Translations under genes and position numbers: made by a program
DNA from: Mesorhabditis belari
Taxonomy: Eukaryota; Nematoda; Chromadorea; Rhabditida; Rhabditidae
Assembly (NCBI GenBank): GCA_958450365.1
Contig: CAUEEP010000728.1
Span: 1,488,001 to 1,552,000, forward strand
DNA: 64,000 bases
Direction: 5' to 3'
Notes under the pieces: model-generated
Database searches by the model: none
Told to the model about the DNA's origin: nothing
What the model saw: the letters and a program-made list of their open reading frames with translations, nothing else
In this document: positions 21,879-33,775 of the stretch, piece after piece
Layout: each line of letters begins with the position of its first letter
Numbering within the stretch: position 1 is the first letter of the stretch

Positions 21879-23183
21879 TAGGGTGAGCCAAAATTACCGT
21901 TACAATGCTCAGTCACGCGCAAATGCGCATCTCTTTAAACTTGTGTTGTTTTCTGATTTTTCTGTTAATATTATTTGTTGATCAACATTAATACAAGACA
22001 AACATTTCATAAGAATGTTTATTTTTAGAATGATTCGAGCATCATCGCATCGAGGATCGATCATCGCATTGAGGATCGATCATCGCATCGAGGATCGATC
22101 TCGCTGCACAAACATGGACTTTCAGCGAGTGAGATTGCAAAACGTCTAAAAGTGAATCGAGTGCTTGTGCATCGAGCAATCGAACGCTTCAATACCTTGG
22201 GAACGGATTCTGATCGGCCAGTTATCGATCAGATCGTGGAAGAAAGCAAACAACTTCAGCAAGTGTCAAAAAAAGTGAGGGATCGCCTGTTGAAAACGCC
22301 AACCGAATCGGTGCGGAAAATGTCACAAAAAATGGGGATTAAGCGAATGTCCCTTAGAAGAATCATCGGAAACAAGCTCAAGTTAAAGGCCTACAAGGAA
22401 AATAAATCACAAATGCTATCAGCTGTCGCAAAAAAAACAAAAGGAAAAGTCGTTTAGAGGGATTGCTGCTTCGATTCAATCGAAACATACACCGAAACAT
22501 TGTTTTTACAGATGAAAAGGTACTCACCGTTGAAACGGTTTTGAACAAACAAAATGATCACACTTATGCAAAATCTCAATCAAATGCCACGATCTCAAGA
22601 AGCTCACATCCTGCATCAGTCATCTTCTTTGGGGGCATCACTGCCACGGGAAAGACCCCGCTGGTCTTTGTTCCACAGTGTGTCAAGGTTAATGTTGACA
22701 ATTATCCGGATGTTCTAAAAGCAGATGTTCTTTCTTGAGCAAATCAGCATTTTGGAAACCCGATGTGGACATTTCAATAGGACGATGCGCCGGCACACAG
22801 GGCCAAAAAAGTGCAAGACTTTTACCGCCAAAACTTTCCAGATTTTATCTCATTCAATGAGTGGCCGCCAAGTAGTTGGGCTCTTAATCCGATGGATTTT
22901 TCTGTCTGAAGTGTCCTTGAAGCCAAAGCATGTTCAAAACCACACAAAACTGTTGATAGTTTGAAAAAAGCGCTCGAAAAGGCTTTGGAAGAGCTGGATC
23001 CTGCATACCTCCTCGCCACGCTTTTTCATGACGTTTGGACGCCTTTGTAAAAGCTAATGGAGATTTGTTTGAAAAGAAATAGTCTTTATGAATTGTTATG
23101 AGACAATAAAAGTTATTTTTAAGAAAAATCTTTAACATTTTGAGTTGTTTTTGGTAATTTTGGTAATTTTGGCCCACCCTGTA
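21879..23183 (+). mobile_element. Tc1/mariner transposon with broken transposase (DD37D-type)
   Basis: Ends TAGGGTGAGCCAAAATTACC and the inverted GGTAATTTTGGCCCACCCTG lie next to TA. The interior encodes a transposase: an N-terminal DNA-binding region (GLSASEIAKRLKVNRVLVHR, then 22152-22455), the first catalytic Asp in VFTDEK (near 22510), GGITATGKTPLVFV, DDAPAHRAKKVQDF (near 22780) and ALNPMDFSV (near 22880). Counting from the first Asp of DDAPAH to the Asp of NPMD gives 37 intervening residues. Frame breaks and stops (TAG before DDAPAH, TGA after FSV) show it is inactive. Confidence 0.88.
22152..23050 (+). pseudogene. Tc1/mariner transposase pseudogene
   Basis: Three frames must be combined to cover the transposase: about 22113-22455, 22450-22737 and 22755-23050. 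The C-terminus ends ...LLATLFHDVWTPL and a stop. It would bind the terminal repeats and cut at TA if intact; the frame breaks and internal stops rule this out. Confidence 0.85.
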
Positions 23184-23279
23184 GATTTGAAGAATTGACT
23201 ATTCATCGTAATAAGTCTAAAGATTTGCGATACCGGGTAAGAACCGATTCTTCTGGAACTGGAATTCCTTTAAACTAGT

Positions 23280-23490
23280 GATTCTGCTTTGATTCTGCCT
23301 TGATTCTGCCTTGATTCTGCTTTGATTCTGCTTTGATTCTACCTTGATTCTGCTTTGATTCTACCTTGATTCTGCTTTGATTCTACCTTGATTCTGCTTT
23401 GATTCTACCTTGATTCTGCTTTGATTCTACCTTGATTCTACCTTGATTCTGCTTTGATTCTGCCTTGATTCTGCTTTGATTCTGCTTTTC
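23280..23490 (+). repeat. 11-bp minisatellite TTGATTCTGCT
   Basis: About 19 units alternating TTGATTCTGCT and TTGATTCTACC. Confidence 0.95.
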
Positions 23491-23978
23491 TTGGTTACGT
23501 CGAATCAACGAAAACTCTTGGCCAACTTCTAAATGAACTAAAGCTAATGAACTTGAAAACTTCTAAAGTTTTGAAGAGGTGGTACTTGAAGCTCAAAAAC
23601 TAGGCAATACTTTCTTTTTTTAAGGAACCACCGAGTTCAAGAGGATTTCAAAGAATCAAATCAGTGAACCAAAGAAATTAAGAAAAATAAATCAAAGTGT
23701 TCCAGTTGCAGTTCAAGCAAAGCAATTTCAGAAAGGTTTCTAACTTTTCAGAGGCTTAACGCTAGACTGTGAAACAGAAATGTCCAATAGAAACAGGGCT
23801 TGCTAAATTCTCCCAAAATCTTTAAAATCTTTAAAATCAAAATCTCTAAATGCCAATATTTAGAATTGAAAATCCTTTGCTTTACCTTTTTTCTTTATTT
23901 TTCACATTTTCTTCACCTTTCTTCCTTCCAATTCTTGTTTTTCATCAAATTTTTTTAAAAAAGCAATTCATCTTGTGT

Positions 23979-24480
23979 ATATGTCGTAGCCGATTATGAA
24001 TCAGTAGGTCTAGGAGCATCCAACCATCAAGTATTTAGTATCATTCAACGCAAAATCATTGATAATTATGTTAAATTTTTGAAATTAGAAAGATTGGATA
24101 AAAAGAAAAAAAATGACGGCGCTTCAAAGTTTTCTCTTGAACAAACAGTTTTTTTGCTCTAATTTTTTTTCTTTTCATCAAATCTTGCTAATTTTGAAAA
24201 TTTAACATAGTTATCAATGATTTTGCGTTGAATGATACTAAATACTTGATGGTTGGACGCTCCTAGACCCACTCATTCATAATCGGCTACGGGGGTCCCG
24301 CCAATTTTGAATGAAACGTTGTAGCGCCGGCAATTTTTAACCTAAACTCACAAATTTGGTACTAATCGACGCAGAATTCAATTCACTACAAGATCATATA
24401 ATATTGTCCTCATACATTAAAGAGTTGCTCTACTAGAAAGATTTGCCAAAAAATTTCATTCATAATCGGCTACGACATAT
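23979..24480. mobile_element. palindromic MITE, ATGTCGTAGCCGATTATGAA ends
   Basis: Left ATGTCGTAGCCGATTATGAA pairs with right TTCATAATCGGCTACGACAT. Inner arms (CAAGTATTTAGTATCATTC and complement at 24225-24250) pair too. Confidence 0.85.
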
Positions 24481-24893
24481 AGATAACGATTTCGATTGAC
24501 GTCATTGGGATTTCTGATAGAAATGTTAGAGATCTTTGCGTTTCTCCACCTCTCATCTCGTTTTTTTTCTTTTCTTAAACGATTTCTACTTGAAATTCGA
24601 AAGGAAAAGAAAAAGAAAAGAACACCCTAAATGGGGCAGATTTTTCCCTTCTTTCAAAAAGCTTTCTCAGATTTGATTTGTCGGCTCTTTTAACACATCG
24701 ACTTTGCCTTTTCAGTCAAAAAGTCAAGAAAAGTCAAGAATTTTCAGCTAACACGTGTCCATTCACTTTGAATAAACATTTCCCATTCACTTTTCTGTAT
24801 AAAAAACTTAATCAAACGAATTTTTCTTTGTTAAATGGCTAAAAGTTTAATTCTTATCTGCAAAATGAATATTCAAAAGATTAGAATATGATC

Positions 24894-25417
24894 TATTGGG
24901 TTGGGGACTATGACTCGGCGCCGAAAATTAAAAAAATTTCTGAAACTTCTAGCAGACTTCGTCAAATGATACGCGCTTAATATCAGTAGAAAAGTGAACT
25001 AATTCTCTACAAAATGACATTTAAAAGAAAACTCAAACAGCGCCTCAGCTCAAGAAAAGGCCATTTTTTCACAAAAACTACAAAGTGTCATCTAGAAAAA
25101 ACGGTTGAAGGGATCTTCCTGCAAATTTGGCAACTTATGTAATTGAATGTGCTCTATCTTTTTTACACAGACACCAAAGAAGGTTTATGTGCAAGAAACT
25201 GTTCAAACGATGAGTCGGACTCTTTGCCATTTTGATCAGCTATGTTTGGAAGTTCATAAAATCCACGAAAGAAAAGCTTTGTGGAATCTCTCAAAAGTCA
25301 TTTTGTAGAGAAATAGTGGATCCTTTTGATGAAAGAAAACGTATATTTAAAGAAGGCTTTATGCGTGCAAAAAGTGTCTTTAAAGTTTGGCGCCGAGTCA
25401 TAGTCCCCAACCCAATA
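24894..25417. mobile_element. MITE with TATTGGGTTGGGGACTATG ends
   Basis: Inverted ends of about 29 bases (…GACTCGGCGCC at left, GGCGCCGAGTC… at right), TA borders, about 520 bases. Confidence 0.85.
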
Positions 25418-25426
25418 CTTCTACTA

Positions 25427-26240
25427 CTTCGCTAGAGCCTAAATGTTTACAAAACTATCCACAAGATTGCTTTGATTCATCTTCTTTAAAGTATACAGTT
25501 AATGACTTCTTACGACATTACTGTTAGAAAAAAGCTTTAAATGAAAGCGTGCTGGAGACTGGTCAAATTTAGCTCATTTGATAGTCTGAAAAATCGGCTG
25601 CAAAACTTTAATCGTGGATCTTTTAGTATAGAAATGTAGCCAAGAATTCAGGCTTCAATTCTCGCCTAAATGTTACATTCTTCAAATGTAACATTTAGGG
25701 GTTTTTTTTAATTTATTGCGGCTTTTGGCATGCAATCTGCTGAAAAAGGTGTAGCCGTAATTCTCTGTATAATATCTTACTACTTCGCTAGAGCTTAAAC
25801 GTTTACAAATTATCCACAAAGTTGCTTTGATTCATCTTCTTTAAAGTATACAGTTAGTGATTTCTTATCACATTACTATTAGAAAACAGCTAAAAATGAA
25901 AGCGTGCTGGAGACTGGTCAAATTTAGCTCATTTGATAGTCTGAAAAATCGGCTGCAAAACTCTAATCAAAGATCTTTTAGTATAGAAATGTAACCAAGA
26001 ATTCAGACTTAAATTCTCTATTTAACATTTAGGGTTTTTTTTAATTTATTGCGGCTTTTGGCATGCAATCTGCTGAAAAAGGTGTAGCCGTAATTTTGGC
26101 CCACTCTTTTTAATCCATAGCCAAAATTTCTCACTACTTTGATAGAGCCTAAACGTTTACAAAACTATCCACAAAGGTGCTTTGATTCATCCTCTTCAAA
26201 GTATACAACTCGTGATTTCTTATCACGTTACCCACTCGAA
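25427..26240 (+). repeat. three tandem copies of a ~355-bp unit (last partial)
   Basis: ACTACTTCGCTAGAGC... starts at about 25430, 25787 and 26133. Each copy continues with GTTTACAAA, TATCCACAAAG and GCTTTGATTCATC. The first two contain AGCGTGCTGGAGACTGGTCA and GCGGCTTTTGGCATGCAATC. Confidence 0.85.
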
Positions 26241-26785
26241 ACTTGTTTACATTTAACATTTAAAATCACTTCATCAAAAAGTTTCAAGTTTTTCCCAAGA
26301 AGTTAGTGCATCAAAAATTAAGCTCTTGACATATTTCTGAGGTCAAATTTGGGTATGTTAACGCGCGGAAAATCACCAGCAAATCCCGAATCTAAATCAT
26401 GAGAGTGCGGCGAAAAATAAGGAAACTTTTCCCGGAAAAATCAACCGCACAAATCCTATTTGTTTATGCAAATTTCGCGGGAAAGTGGCGAAAATAAATT
26501 TTTCGAAAATTTTCCTTTTCAATATGAAAAGAAAGACTTACCATTCACTTGAAAGCTTCAAGAAGAGAATGGAGAGAGCAAAGTTTGCAGGATTTTCAAG
26601 GCAAGTTTGGGTACTTGGGATTTAGAATAGGAGTGATTAGAGGGAAAAAAATTCTAAAGCCCAACTCAAAAACACTCAGAAATCAAAAACTCAAATTGCG
26701 GAGGCTGAAAATTTGTCTAAAACCACAAATATTTCCTCATTTTATCCCTGAATTCTTGTTTTTTTAAAAACGTTTTTTTTAAAAG

Positions 26786-27308
26786 TATTGGGTTGATGAA
26801 TTGAAAACTGCCGGACTTTGAACTAAAATTTATTGAACATAAAACCATGAATTCATTCCAAATAATCTTCATTATTATTGACGACTTCTGCCCATTTTAC
26901 AGGCAATTTGCGGATTCCTCTTTCGTGGTAGGATTTTGGTTTGTGTGTGAGACAAGTGTGAGACTCAAAAATCGAGGACTGGAGATGTCCCAGTTTGAGC
27001 ACTTTCTTCAAAAGAAACCCATTTTGGTGTCAATGGAAAAGTTGTAGAGAATCAAAAATCAAGCTTATATCCAAATTTCCAAAAAGATACACTTAGTAGT
27101 TTCGCTTAAAATCCAAGTTTTGTGAAAATTCATAAATTTCGCATTTCTTGAGAAGCAGTTTTTGAATCGTTCTGAAAATTTGGATATAAGCTTGATTTTC
27201 GATTCTCTACAACTTTTCCATTGACACCAAAATGGGTTTCTTTTGAAGAAAGTGCTAAAACTGTCACATAGGATAATAGCCCGCAGTTTTCAATTCACCA
27301 ACCCAATA
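26786..27308. mobile_element. MITE with TATTGGGTTGATGAATTG ends
   Basis: Complete copy of the family at 7109-8198 without nested insertions; inverted inner arms surround 27090-27160. Confidence 0.88.
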
Positions 27309-28520
27309 CAAACGATCGATCGATTCCAAATCGATTTCAAAATCATTCGAATCTTTATTTTCATTTGAAAAACAAAAATGAATTAAGCTCAAGCAAAGCT
27401 ACGGTACTTTTCGCAACTCTATTTTTTATCTAATTTATTCAGTTCTTCTATTTCTATTTCCAAAAGATTACGGTAACCGTTTCATCTTTTAGAAAACATT
27501 TCAAATCACCAAGAGGCCAATCAACGGCAATTTTCAAAGTGTAGATTAGAGTCGACTGAAGGGATCGAGAGGGTCAAAAATAGAGGGCTAATGGATGGAG
27601 AAGAAATAAGAGGAGAGTGGGGAAAGATGGATGATCAGGGAGGAGCCGAACTCCTTGCACATTCCAATCGTTCCAACAAACACCCAATCTTTTCCCTCGC
27701 TTTCTAAAAGGAGCTTAAACTTGGCTAAAGCTACCGTAATTTTCTCTTTCGGACAACTCATTTTTACTTTTTATTCAAAAGTTTTTAAAGAGTATAGTAG
27801 TTCGTCTCTAACACATCTAACAGCTCCATCTAACAGCTCCATCCAACAGCTCCATCCAACAGCTCCATCTAACAGCTCCATCTAACTTCGCCTAAATATT
27901 TTTGCATTCAATTGACGAATTTGAAAAGCTATTCATTTATCAATTCATGTACTAACAGGGGAAAGACATCAAGTCAAGCTGGCCTTTTGACTCAAGATCA
28001 AGTCCATCGATAGTCTACTAGACTATTGAACTTATTATTTTTTGCCCTCAAGTTCGATTAGCACTCTCGTCAAACCTTTTTGCTTTTTTAAAAAACTACT
28101 AAGAACTGATTCGAGCTCTCCATGGCCGACTCTATAAGATGGACTTGGTCTCGAGTCAAAAGTCCTTTTCCGTTCCGATATATAAGCAATTTTTGATCGT
28201 CTAGCGAAAATCCTGATTCTTGTGGTCATTGATCAATTTTTGAAGGAAAAGCTCGAAAATATTCTGTCTATTGAATCTTTTTACAGATTTCCGAGACTTT
28301 CAAAATATTATTTTGAATTTTGAATTTTGAAAATTGAAAATTGAACATAAAATGATGAGAAAATCGTTGTTTTTTTTTTGAGAAACCCCAGAAAATCCGG
28401 ATTTTTTCCTAAATGAGCTCTCGGAAAAGTTCATTTGACTATATGAGAAATTTGTCTCACAAAATTCTATAGAATTCTCCTCCGCCCTAAGTCGCATCCA
28501 GAATTTCAAAGCCTCTTGAA
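27309..28520. other. no gene seen; small minisatellite
   Basis: 27808-27885 has six units of the 13-base ACAGCTCCATCTA. No supported gene in the rest. Confidence 0.5.
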
Positions 28521-28528
28521 AATTGTGG

Positions 28529-28650
28529 AAAGTCCTAGAAGTCCTAGAAGTCCTAGAAGTTCTAGAAGTCCTAGAAGTCCTAGAAGTCCTAGAAGTCAAG
28601 TTCGAGAAGTCCTAGAAGTCCTAGAAGTCAAGTCCTAGCAGTCCTAGAAG
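28529..28650 (+). repeat. 9-bp minisatellite GTCCTAGAA
   Basis: About 13 units, ending directly at a LINE 3' fragment. Confidence 0.95.
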
Positions 28651-28654
28651 TACA

Positions 28655-29005
28655 CATAGTCATCCTTATCAAATTTCGGTCGTCTCCCATCCCCAGCATC
28701 TTTCCCTTTATAATTCTTTTGCGAATCGTATTAGTAGGGTTTGGAATAAGCTCCCGTCCGGTATCTTCTCGTCTGTAGGAAAATTCAAAAGTATCTGTAA
28801 ACGAATTAGAATCTTATTGCCATGCCAAAACTGCCGTATATTTGATCTTTTTTACCTTTGTTCCCTAACTCTAGTCTTACTGTACTATTTTTCGTTTTCT
28901 TTCTTTCTTTTTTTGTGAAAGTCTTGTAGCAATATGTTGTATGCGGTTATTGCTTATCTGATTCGTTTCTATTTGCCCTCTGAATAAAGTAAATATAAAA
29001 ATGAA
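28655..29005 (+). mobile_element. LINE (non-LTR retrotransposon) 3' end
   Basis: One frame reads [39 protein letters not shown] and a basic tail KFKSICKRIR. The W-N-x-L-P-S-G pattern followed by F-K is typical of the C-terminus of CR1/Jockey-type reverse transcriptases. A 3' UTR-like T-rich stretch and GAATAAAGTAAATAT follow. Confidence 0.7.
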
Positions 29006-29177
29006 TCAAACTATTCAAGTTTACTTTGAGTTTCAATAGAATTTTACATTTTCCATTTAAGTTTTATCAAGTAAAAAGACAAACTTCTGATGTCAAAAAA
29101 TGCTAATACTCTAGAGTTTTTGATGTCGCTTAATTTCCGCTCAATTAGCATCACTTTTTTTTGCACAAAAATTGTGG

Positions 29178-29352
29178 AAAGTCCTAGAAGTCCTAGAAGT
29201 CCTAGAAGTCCTAGAAGTCCTAGAGTCCAGAAGTCCTAGAAGTCCTAGAAGTCCTAGAAGTCCTAGAAGTCCTAGAAGTCCTAGAAGTCCTAGAAGTCCT
29301 AGAAGTCCTAGAAGTCCTAGAAGTCCTAGAAGTCCTAGAAGTCCTAGAAGTC
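29178..29352 (+). repeat. 9-bp minisatellite GTCCTAGAA (second array)
   Basis: About 19 units; it again ends at a LINE 3' fragment with the same junction (CATCCTTATCAAATTTCGG). Confidence 0.95.
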
Positions 29353-29475
29353 ATCCTTATCAAATTTCGGTCGGCTCTCTTCCCCATCATCTTTCCCTTT
29401 AGCATTCTTTTGCGAATCGCATTAGTAGAGTTTGGAATAAGCTTCCGTCTGGTATCTTCTCGTCTGTAGGACTTT
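29353..29475 (+). mobile_element. truncated LINE 3' end (second copy)
   Basis: About 120 bases match 28660-28782 with few changes, encoding the same RIRHY/VWNKLPSGIFSS-like end. Confidence 0.65.
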
Positions 29476-29484
29476 CAGGAATGA

Positions 29485-30180
29485 GTATTCAAAGTTCTTA
29501 CCCATTTACCATACTTAAAGTCAAAAATAGTTTGATTTGGTTGAATGGATAGCGAAGAAGAATTTCTATGGAAACATCTTTAATTTGTTGAGTTCAGTAA
29601 GGGGGAACAGCGTACTTAAATTATTGAATTTTACATTTTCCATTTAAGTTTTATCGGGTAAAAAGACAAATTTTCGTGTCAAAAAATGCCAAATACTAAT
29701 AGAGTTTTTGATGTCGCTTAATTTCCGCTCAATTAGCATCAATTAGCATCTTTTTTTTGCACAAAAATAGATTGTAAAATGGAAAATGGCTGGGTAAAGA
29801 TAAAATTATGAAATTTCTTTCATCTTTACTCTCGTATTTTCAAGAGAGAATTCAAGAGAAATCATGCCAAGTTCAGGCTTTTACTCTTTGTACTCCAGCA
29901 AACACACCTATCTGGCAAACTGCATGCTTTTCTTTTATCAAATATCCTGCAATTTTCACCTGCCTCTGTAGCCAAATCGAGCAACTTGTGTCTTTCCATT
30001 TTTTTTGTTTCCTCGTGAATTTTTCACTCCTCTCTCCTATTTTCTCATTCGATATTCAGCTGTTCTCCCTTACTGAACTCGACAAATTAAAGAGGTTTCC
30101 ATAGAAATTCTTCGCTATCCATTCAACCAAATCAAACTATTTTTGACTTTAAGTACGGTAAATGGCTAAGAACTTTGAAT
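29485..30180. mobile_element. inverted-repeat element, arms ~130 bp
   Basis: 29485-29612 (…GTTTGATTTGGTTGAATGG…) is repeated inverted at 30060-30180. The arms are about 95% alike, with a loop of about 450 bases. Confidence 0.75.
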
Positions 30181-30488
30181 ACTTTAAATATTTAACATTT
30201 CAAGTAGTAAGACGAAGTAGTAAGGCAAAGTCGTAAAGCTAAATCTCTTTCCGAAATTGATTTTTCCAGTTCTAGCTAGGTCTTTCCCCAACATCCACCC
30301 CAAGAACAGCTTAAATCAAAGCCTTTGCTTACTTTTTCATCAAAACACACTGAGCAGTTGTTCCCCAATTTAAAAGCTTTCATTTGTTTACTTTATAACA
30401 TAAACTTTAGAGGTTCAAACCGAAAGTACACGGTTCTAAAGTTACAAATGGATTTAATTGTTAGGCTTTATAAATACAAGATCTATGC

Positions 30489-30740
30489 ATCTACAAGATC
30501 TACAAGATCTACAAGATAAGATCTATAAGATCTACAAGATCTACCAGATCTACAAGATCTACAAGATCTACCAGATCTACAAGATCTACCAGATCTACAA
30601 GATCTACCAGATCTACCAGATCTACAAGATCTACAAGATCTACAAGATCTAAAAGATCTACAAGCTCCATAAGATCTATAAGATCTACAAGACCTATAAG
30701 ATCTACAAGCTCCATAAGATCTACAAGATCTACAAGATCA
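30489..30740 (+). repeat. 9-bp minisatellite AGATCTACA
   Basis: About 27 units of AGATCTACA/AGATCTACC; later units drift to AAGATCTATA and AGCTCCATA. Confidence 0.95.
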
Positions 30741-31599
30741 AAAAGCCATGTCAGGATTTTGCTTTGGAATTGATAAGGACTTAGGTTTGATTGCTCAAAG
30801 TTTGATGATCATTTGATAAGACCAAATCTAGCTTTTAGCTTCCAATTTAAAAAAGATAAACAGCTAAGAATGCAATAAATCTTAAGCGAATCGGAAAAAC
30901 CACAGCTTTCACAAGCCATTAAAACAAAATTCATCAATATAATGCCCCGAAAAGCTTGTTTATCCCCAACGACTGGTGGTTTTTCCTCTCATTTCTTACC
31001 TGGATATCACATGACGCCTTTTTCCTTTTTCCAAAAGATCCAATTGGTGGTCACTTTGTTAAAATAGCTTCTTGGGCCAATGAAAAGAAAAATGAAAAAG
31101 GGGGAAAAAGACAAAGAAATGAAAAGAGATGACATTGATTGGGGATAGGGAACTCAGGGTCTCAAATTTTACCTCAAATCTCTCTTTTCACTGATCAAGA
31201 TATCCTAAAAGACATCAATCATGAATCCATAAAACTAGGATTCACTTTAAGAAAGCATTTCGCTTTTGAGTTTTGAGATCTTGATAGCTTTGAGCTTTGA
31301 ACTTGAAAAATATTCATTGAAAATACTGTTTCTTTACGTTAAATCTCTTGCTTTTATTGTAATTTTGATTGTAACACATTGAAATATTTGTGTCAAGATT
31401 TTTTCCCACCTTGCCTAGATTTAAAGCCACAATTTCGGCAATTGATTTGACTGCTCTGTGATTCTTTCTTGAGGTACCTATTTATCTATCTTATCTTTTG
31501 GGTGTGTTTTGAGTGGAGTCTTGGGTGAGTATTGTTGTCTGTTCTGATCTGTCTGTCTGTCTGATCTTGTTTTGTCGCTATTCAACTGAATAAAGCATA
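30741..31599. other. no gene seen
   Basis: AT-rich, no supported coding or mobile signal. Confidence 0.4.
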
Positions 31600-31834
31600 T
31601 ACAGTACTGGACAATGAAATATGATATTTGAAAAACGATCGTCACTTTCGCGCGTCTTTAACTCCCTTGTCTTTGAGTTTAAAATATTAGTGTTATACAT
31701 TTTCTGAAAGCTCTTTTCAAGGGCTACACAATGGTAATATTAATATTTAGAAATACGGTAAAGACGAGAGAGTTACAGGCGCGCGAAAGTGACGATCGTT
31801 TTTCAAATATGATATTTCATTGTCCAGTAGTGTA
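31600..31834. mobile_element. MITE with TACAGTACTGGACAATGAAA ends
   Basis: Inverted ends of about 55 bases run from CAGTACTGGACAATG to GATCGTCACTTTCGCGCG, bordered by TA. The form fits a Tc1/mariner-derived MITE. Confidence 0.85.
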
Positions 31835-32049
31835 TTTGTATCAAGATTTTAGCTTTAAAAAAACCCTCAGCAACTCTGTGCAGAAGTTGGGCAGAAGTTC
31901 AGTTGGGCAGAAAGTTTGCCAGAAAGGTGATGTTACGGGATTTCCTTCCAGCACAAGCTTTTTTATTGTTAGAATTGTTAGAAGATTCTCTCAGCTGTAC
32001 ATTGTGTGCTCAAACTCTAGAAACGTACACTTTCTGGTGTTTGTTTCTG

Positions 32050-32522
32050 GATTCACTTTCCTCAAGAAAAGCAACAAGTTAGTAGACAAGAAAGAGTGTT
32101 TCCCGGGTTTCCCCTTAAGTTTAATCGTTTTTGAAACGCTCAAATACTCGTGTACTTTCTTTTATCCACTTTTTAATTCCCCATGAAACTAGACAGCTCT
32201 TTTTAGAATTCCCGTAATGACCCGATGAATGAATAGATGAATGAATAGAGATATTCATTCAAGTATTCACGTTGACGATCTACGTCTCTATCTTTTTTCA
32301 CTTTCCACAAGCAAAGCAACAAGTTAGTAGACAAGAAAGAGTATTTCCCGGGCTTCCCCTTAAGTCTAATCGTTTTTGAAACGCTCAAATACTCGTGTAC
32401 TTTCTTTTATCCACTTTTTAATTCCCCATGAAAATAGGGAACTCTTTTGAATTCCCGTAATGACCCGATGAATGAATAGAGATATTCATTCAAGTATTCA
32501 CGTTGACGATCTACGTCTCTAG
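32050..32522 (+). repeat. direct tandem duplication, unit ~240 bp
   Basis: CAACAAGTTAGTAGACAAG...GACGATCTACGTCTCTA occurs at 32050-32291 and 32293-32522; the second lacks one ATGAATAGATGA step. Confidence 0.9.
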
Positions 32523-33214
32523 TAGATCAAATATTTCCCTTTCAAAGTAGATATTCATCTAAAAATTCAAATGAAAAAGTTTAAAACTAAAATTTCTTTT
32601 GACGTTAAAACTTTGATCCAAAAAGCTAAAAAAAGAAAAAAATTAGCAAAAGTCTCTCTCAAAGATCATTTCGTTTAATCCCAGCATTTCATTTTTTTGT
32701 TCAAAAAAAGTTGTCAAGAGAAAAAAAAAGAGAGAAAATTCGTTTATACACTTGCCTCACCTCATCTTTTTCTCTCTTCAAAAGCGATTCCGCGTCAAAT
32801 TTTGCAATTTTGCATTCACCCTTTCCCTCTCGGCAATGAAAAGAAATGAATAAACAAAATTTTCAATTTTAGTCGAAATTTTCATGTCTTAGCATGAAAA
32901 GTTTCGAGTTTATTCTTTTTTTGATTTTTTTTTTAAACAATTTGAAATTGATTAATAGAAAATGTCAAAAATGTAGACGCAATTTATCTGGCAAAATGAA
33001 TAAGCAGAAATGAATAAGCAGAAAAAGTTGTCAATTCAAAATCACATTTGTTTTAAAAGCACTTTTTATTGACAGAAAAATGACATAAATGACCTAAAAT
33101 CAAGAGCTGAATTGGGTTTTGGCGTAGGGCTGGGTCAGGAAAGTTCAAAAATCAGTCAAGAAGGCAAGGCTAGGGCTGTAAACTTGGTTCTGCGCTGAGC
33201 TGGCTGAGATTTTC

Positions 33215-33650
33215 CGCTTTCCAATGATTCAAAATGATTGATTTTTCGCTTTCCAGCATTCAGGTGCAGATTCAAATCCAGGTTCTAGGTTGAAAATCCC
33301 TGGAGAATTCTATATCATTCTATAGATCATTCTATATCACTTTACGCTTTTAATGAACTTGTTTTCCGGGTTTTTTGCTTTGAGCTCAAAGATTCAAAAC
33401 CCACGCTTTCCAGTGATTTAAAATGATTGAGTTTTCGCTTTCCAGTATTCAGGTGCAGATTCCAGATTCAAATCCATGTTCTGGGTTGGAAATGCCTGGA
33501 GAAACGATGATTCTATATAACTTCACGCTTTTAATGAGCTTGTTTTCCGGATTTTTTGCTTTGAGCTCAAAGACCCACGCTTTCCAATGATTGAAAACGA
33601 TTGATTTTTCGCTTTCCGGTGATTCAAGTGCAGATTCAAATCCAGATTTC
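33215..33650 (+). repeat. three degenerate ~180-bp direct repeats
   Basis: Each has a TTTTCGCTTTCCAG block, then TTCAGGTGCAGATTCAAATC, then CTTGTTTTCCGG.TTTTTTGC. Confidence 0.8.
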
Positions 33651-33775
33651 TCCAATTTCTCCAATGCACTCAATTCTTCATTTTCTCAAGTCACTTTGAG
33701 TGCACTAGAAAGGGGGCTTTTTAGTTTTTAAACATAAAGAACATAGAGAAATGGTGCTGAGCATGATTAAACTGA

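Larger units (their letters stand above)
29040..29770. repeat. segmental direct repeat flanking the LINE/minisatellite
   Basis: TTTTACATTTTCCATTTAAG...TTTGATGTCGCTTAATTTCC at 29041-29168 recurs at 29630-29767. Confidence 0.8.

Noticed and set aside
28300..29405. SPR or TSR repeat peptides
   Set aside because: They are translations of the GTCCTAGAA minisatellite, not a collagen-like or SR protein.
30458..30715. Repeats of DLV or IYK type in open frames
   Set aside because: They are translations of the AGATCTACA minisatellite.
31731..32186. A 151-codon open frame
   Set aside because: It begins in a MITE arm and runs through a tandem repeat; it has no codon bias or splice context of a gene.
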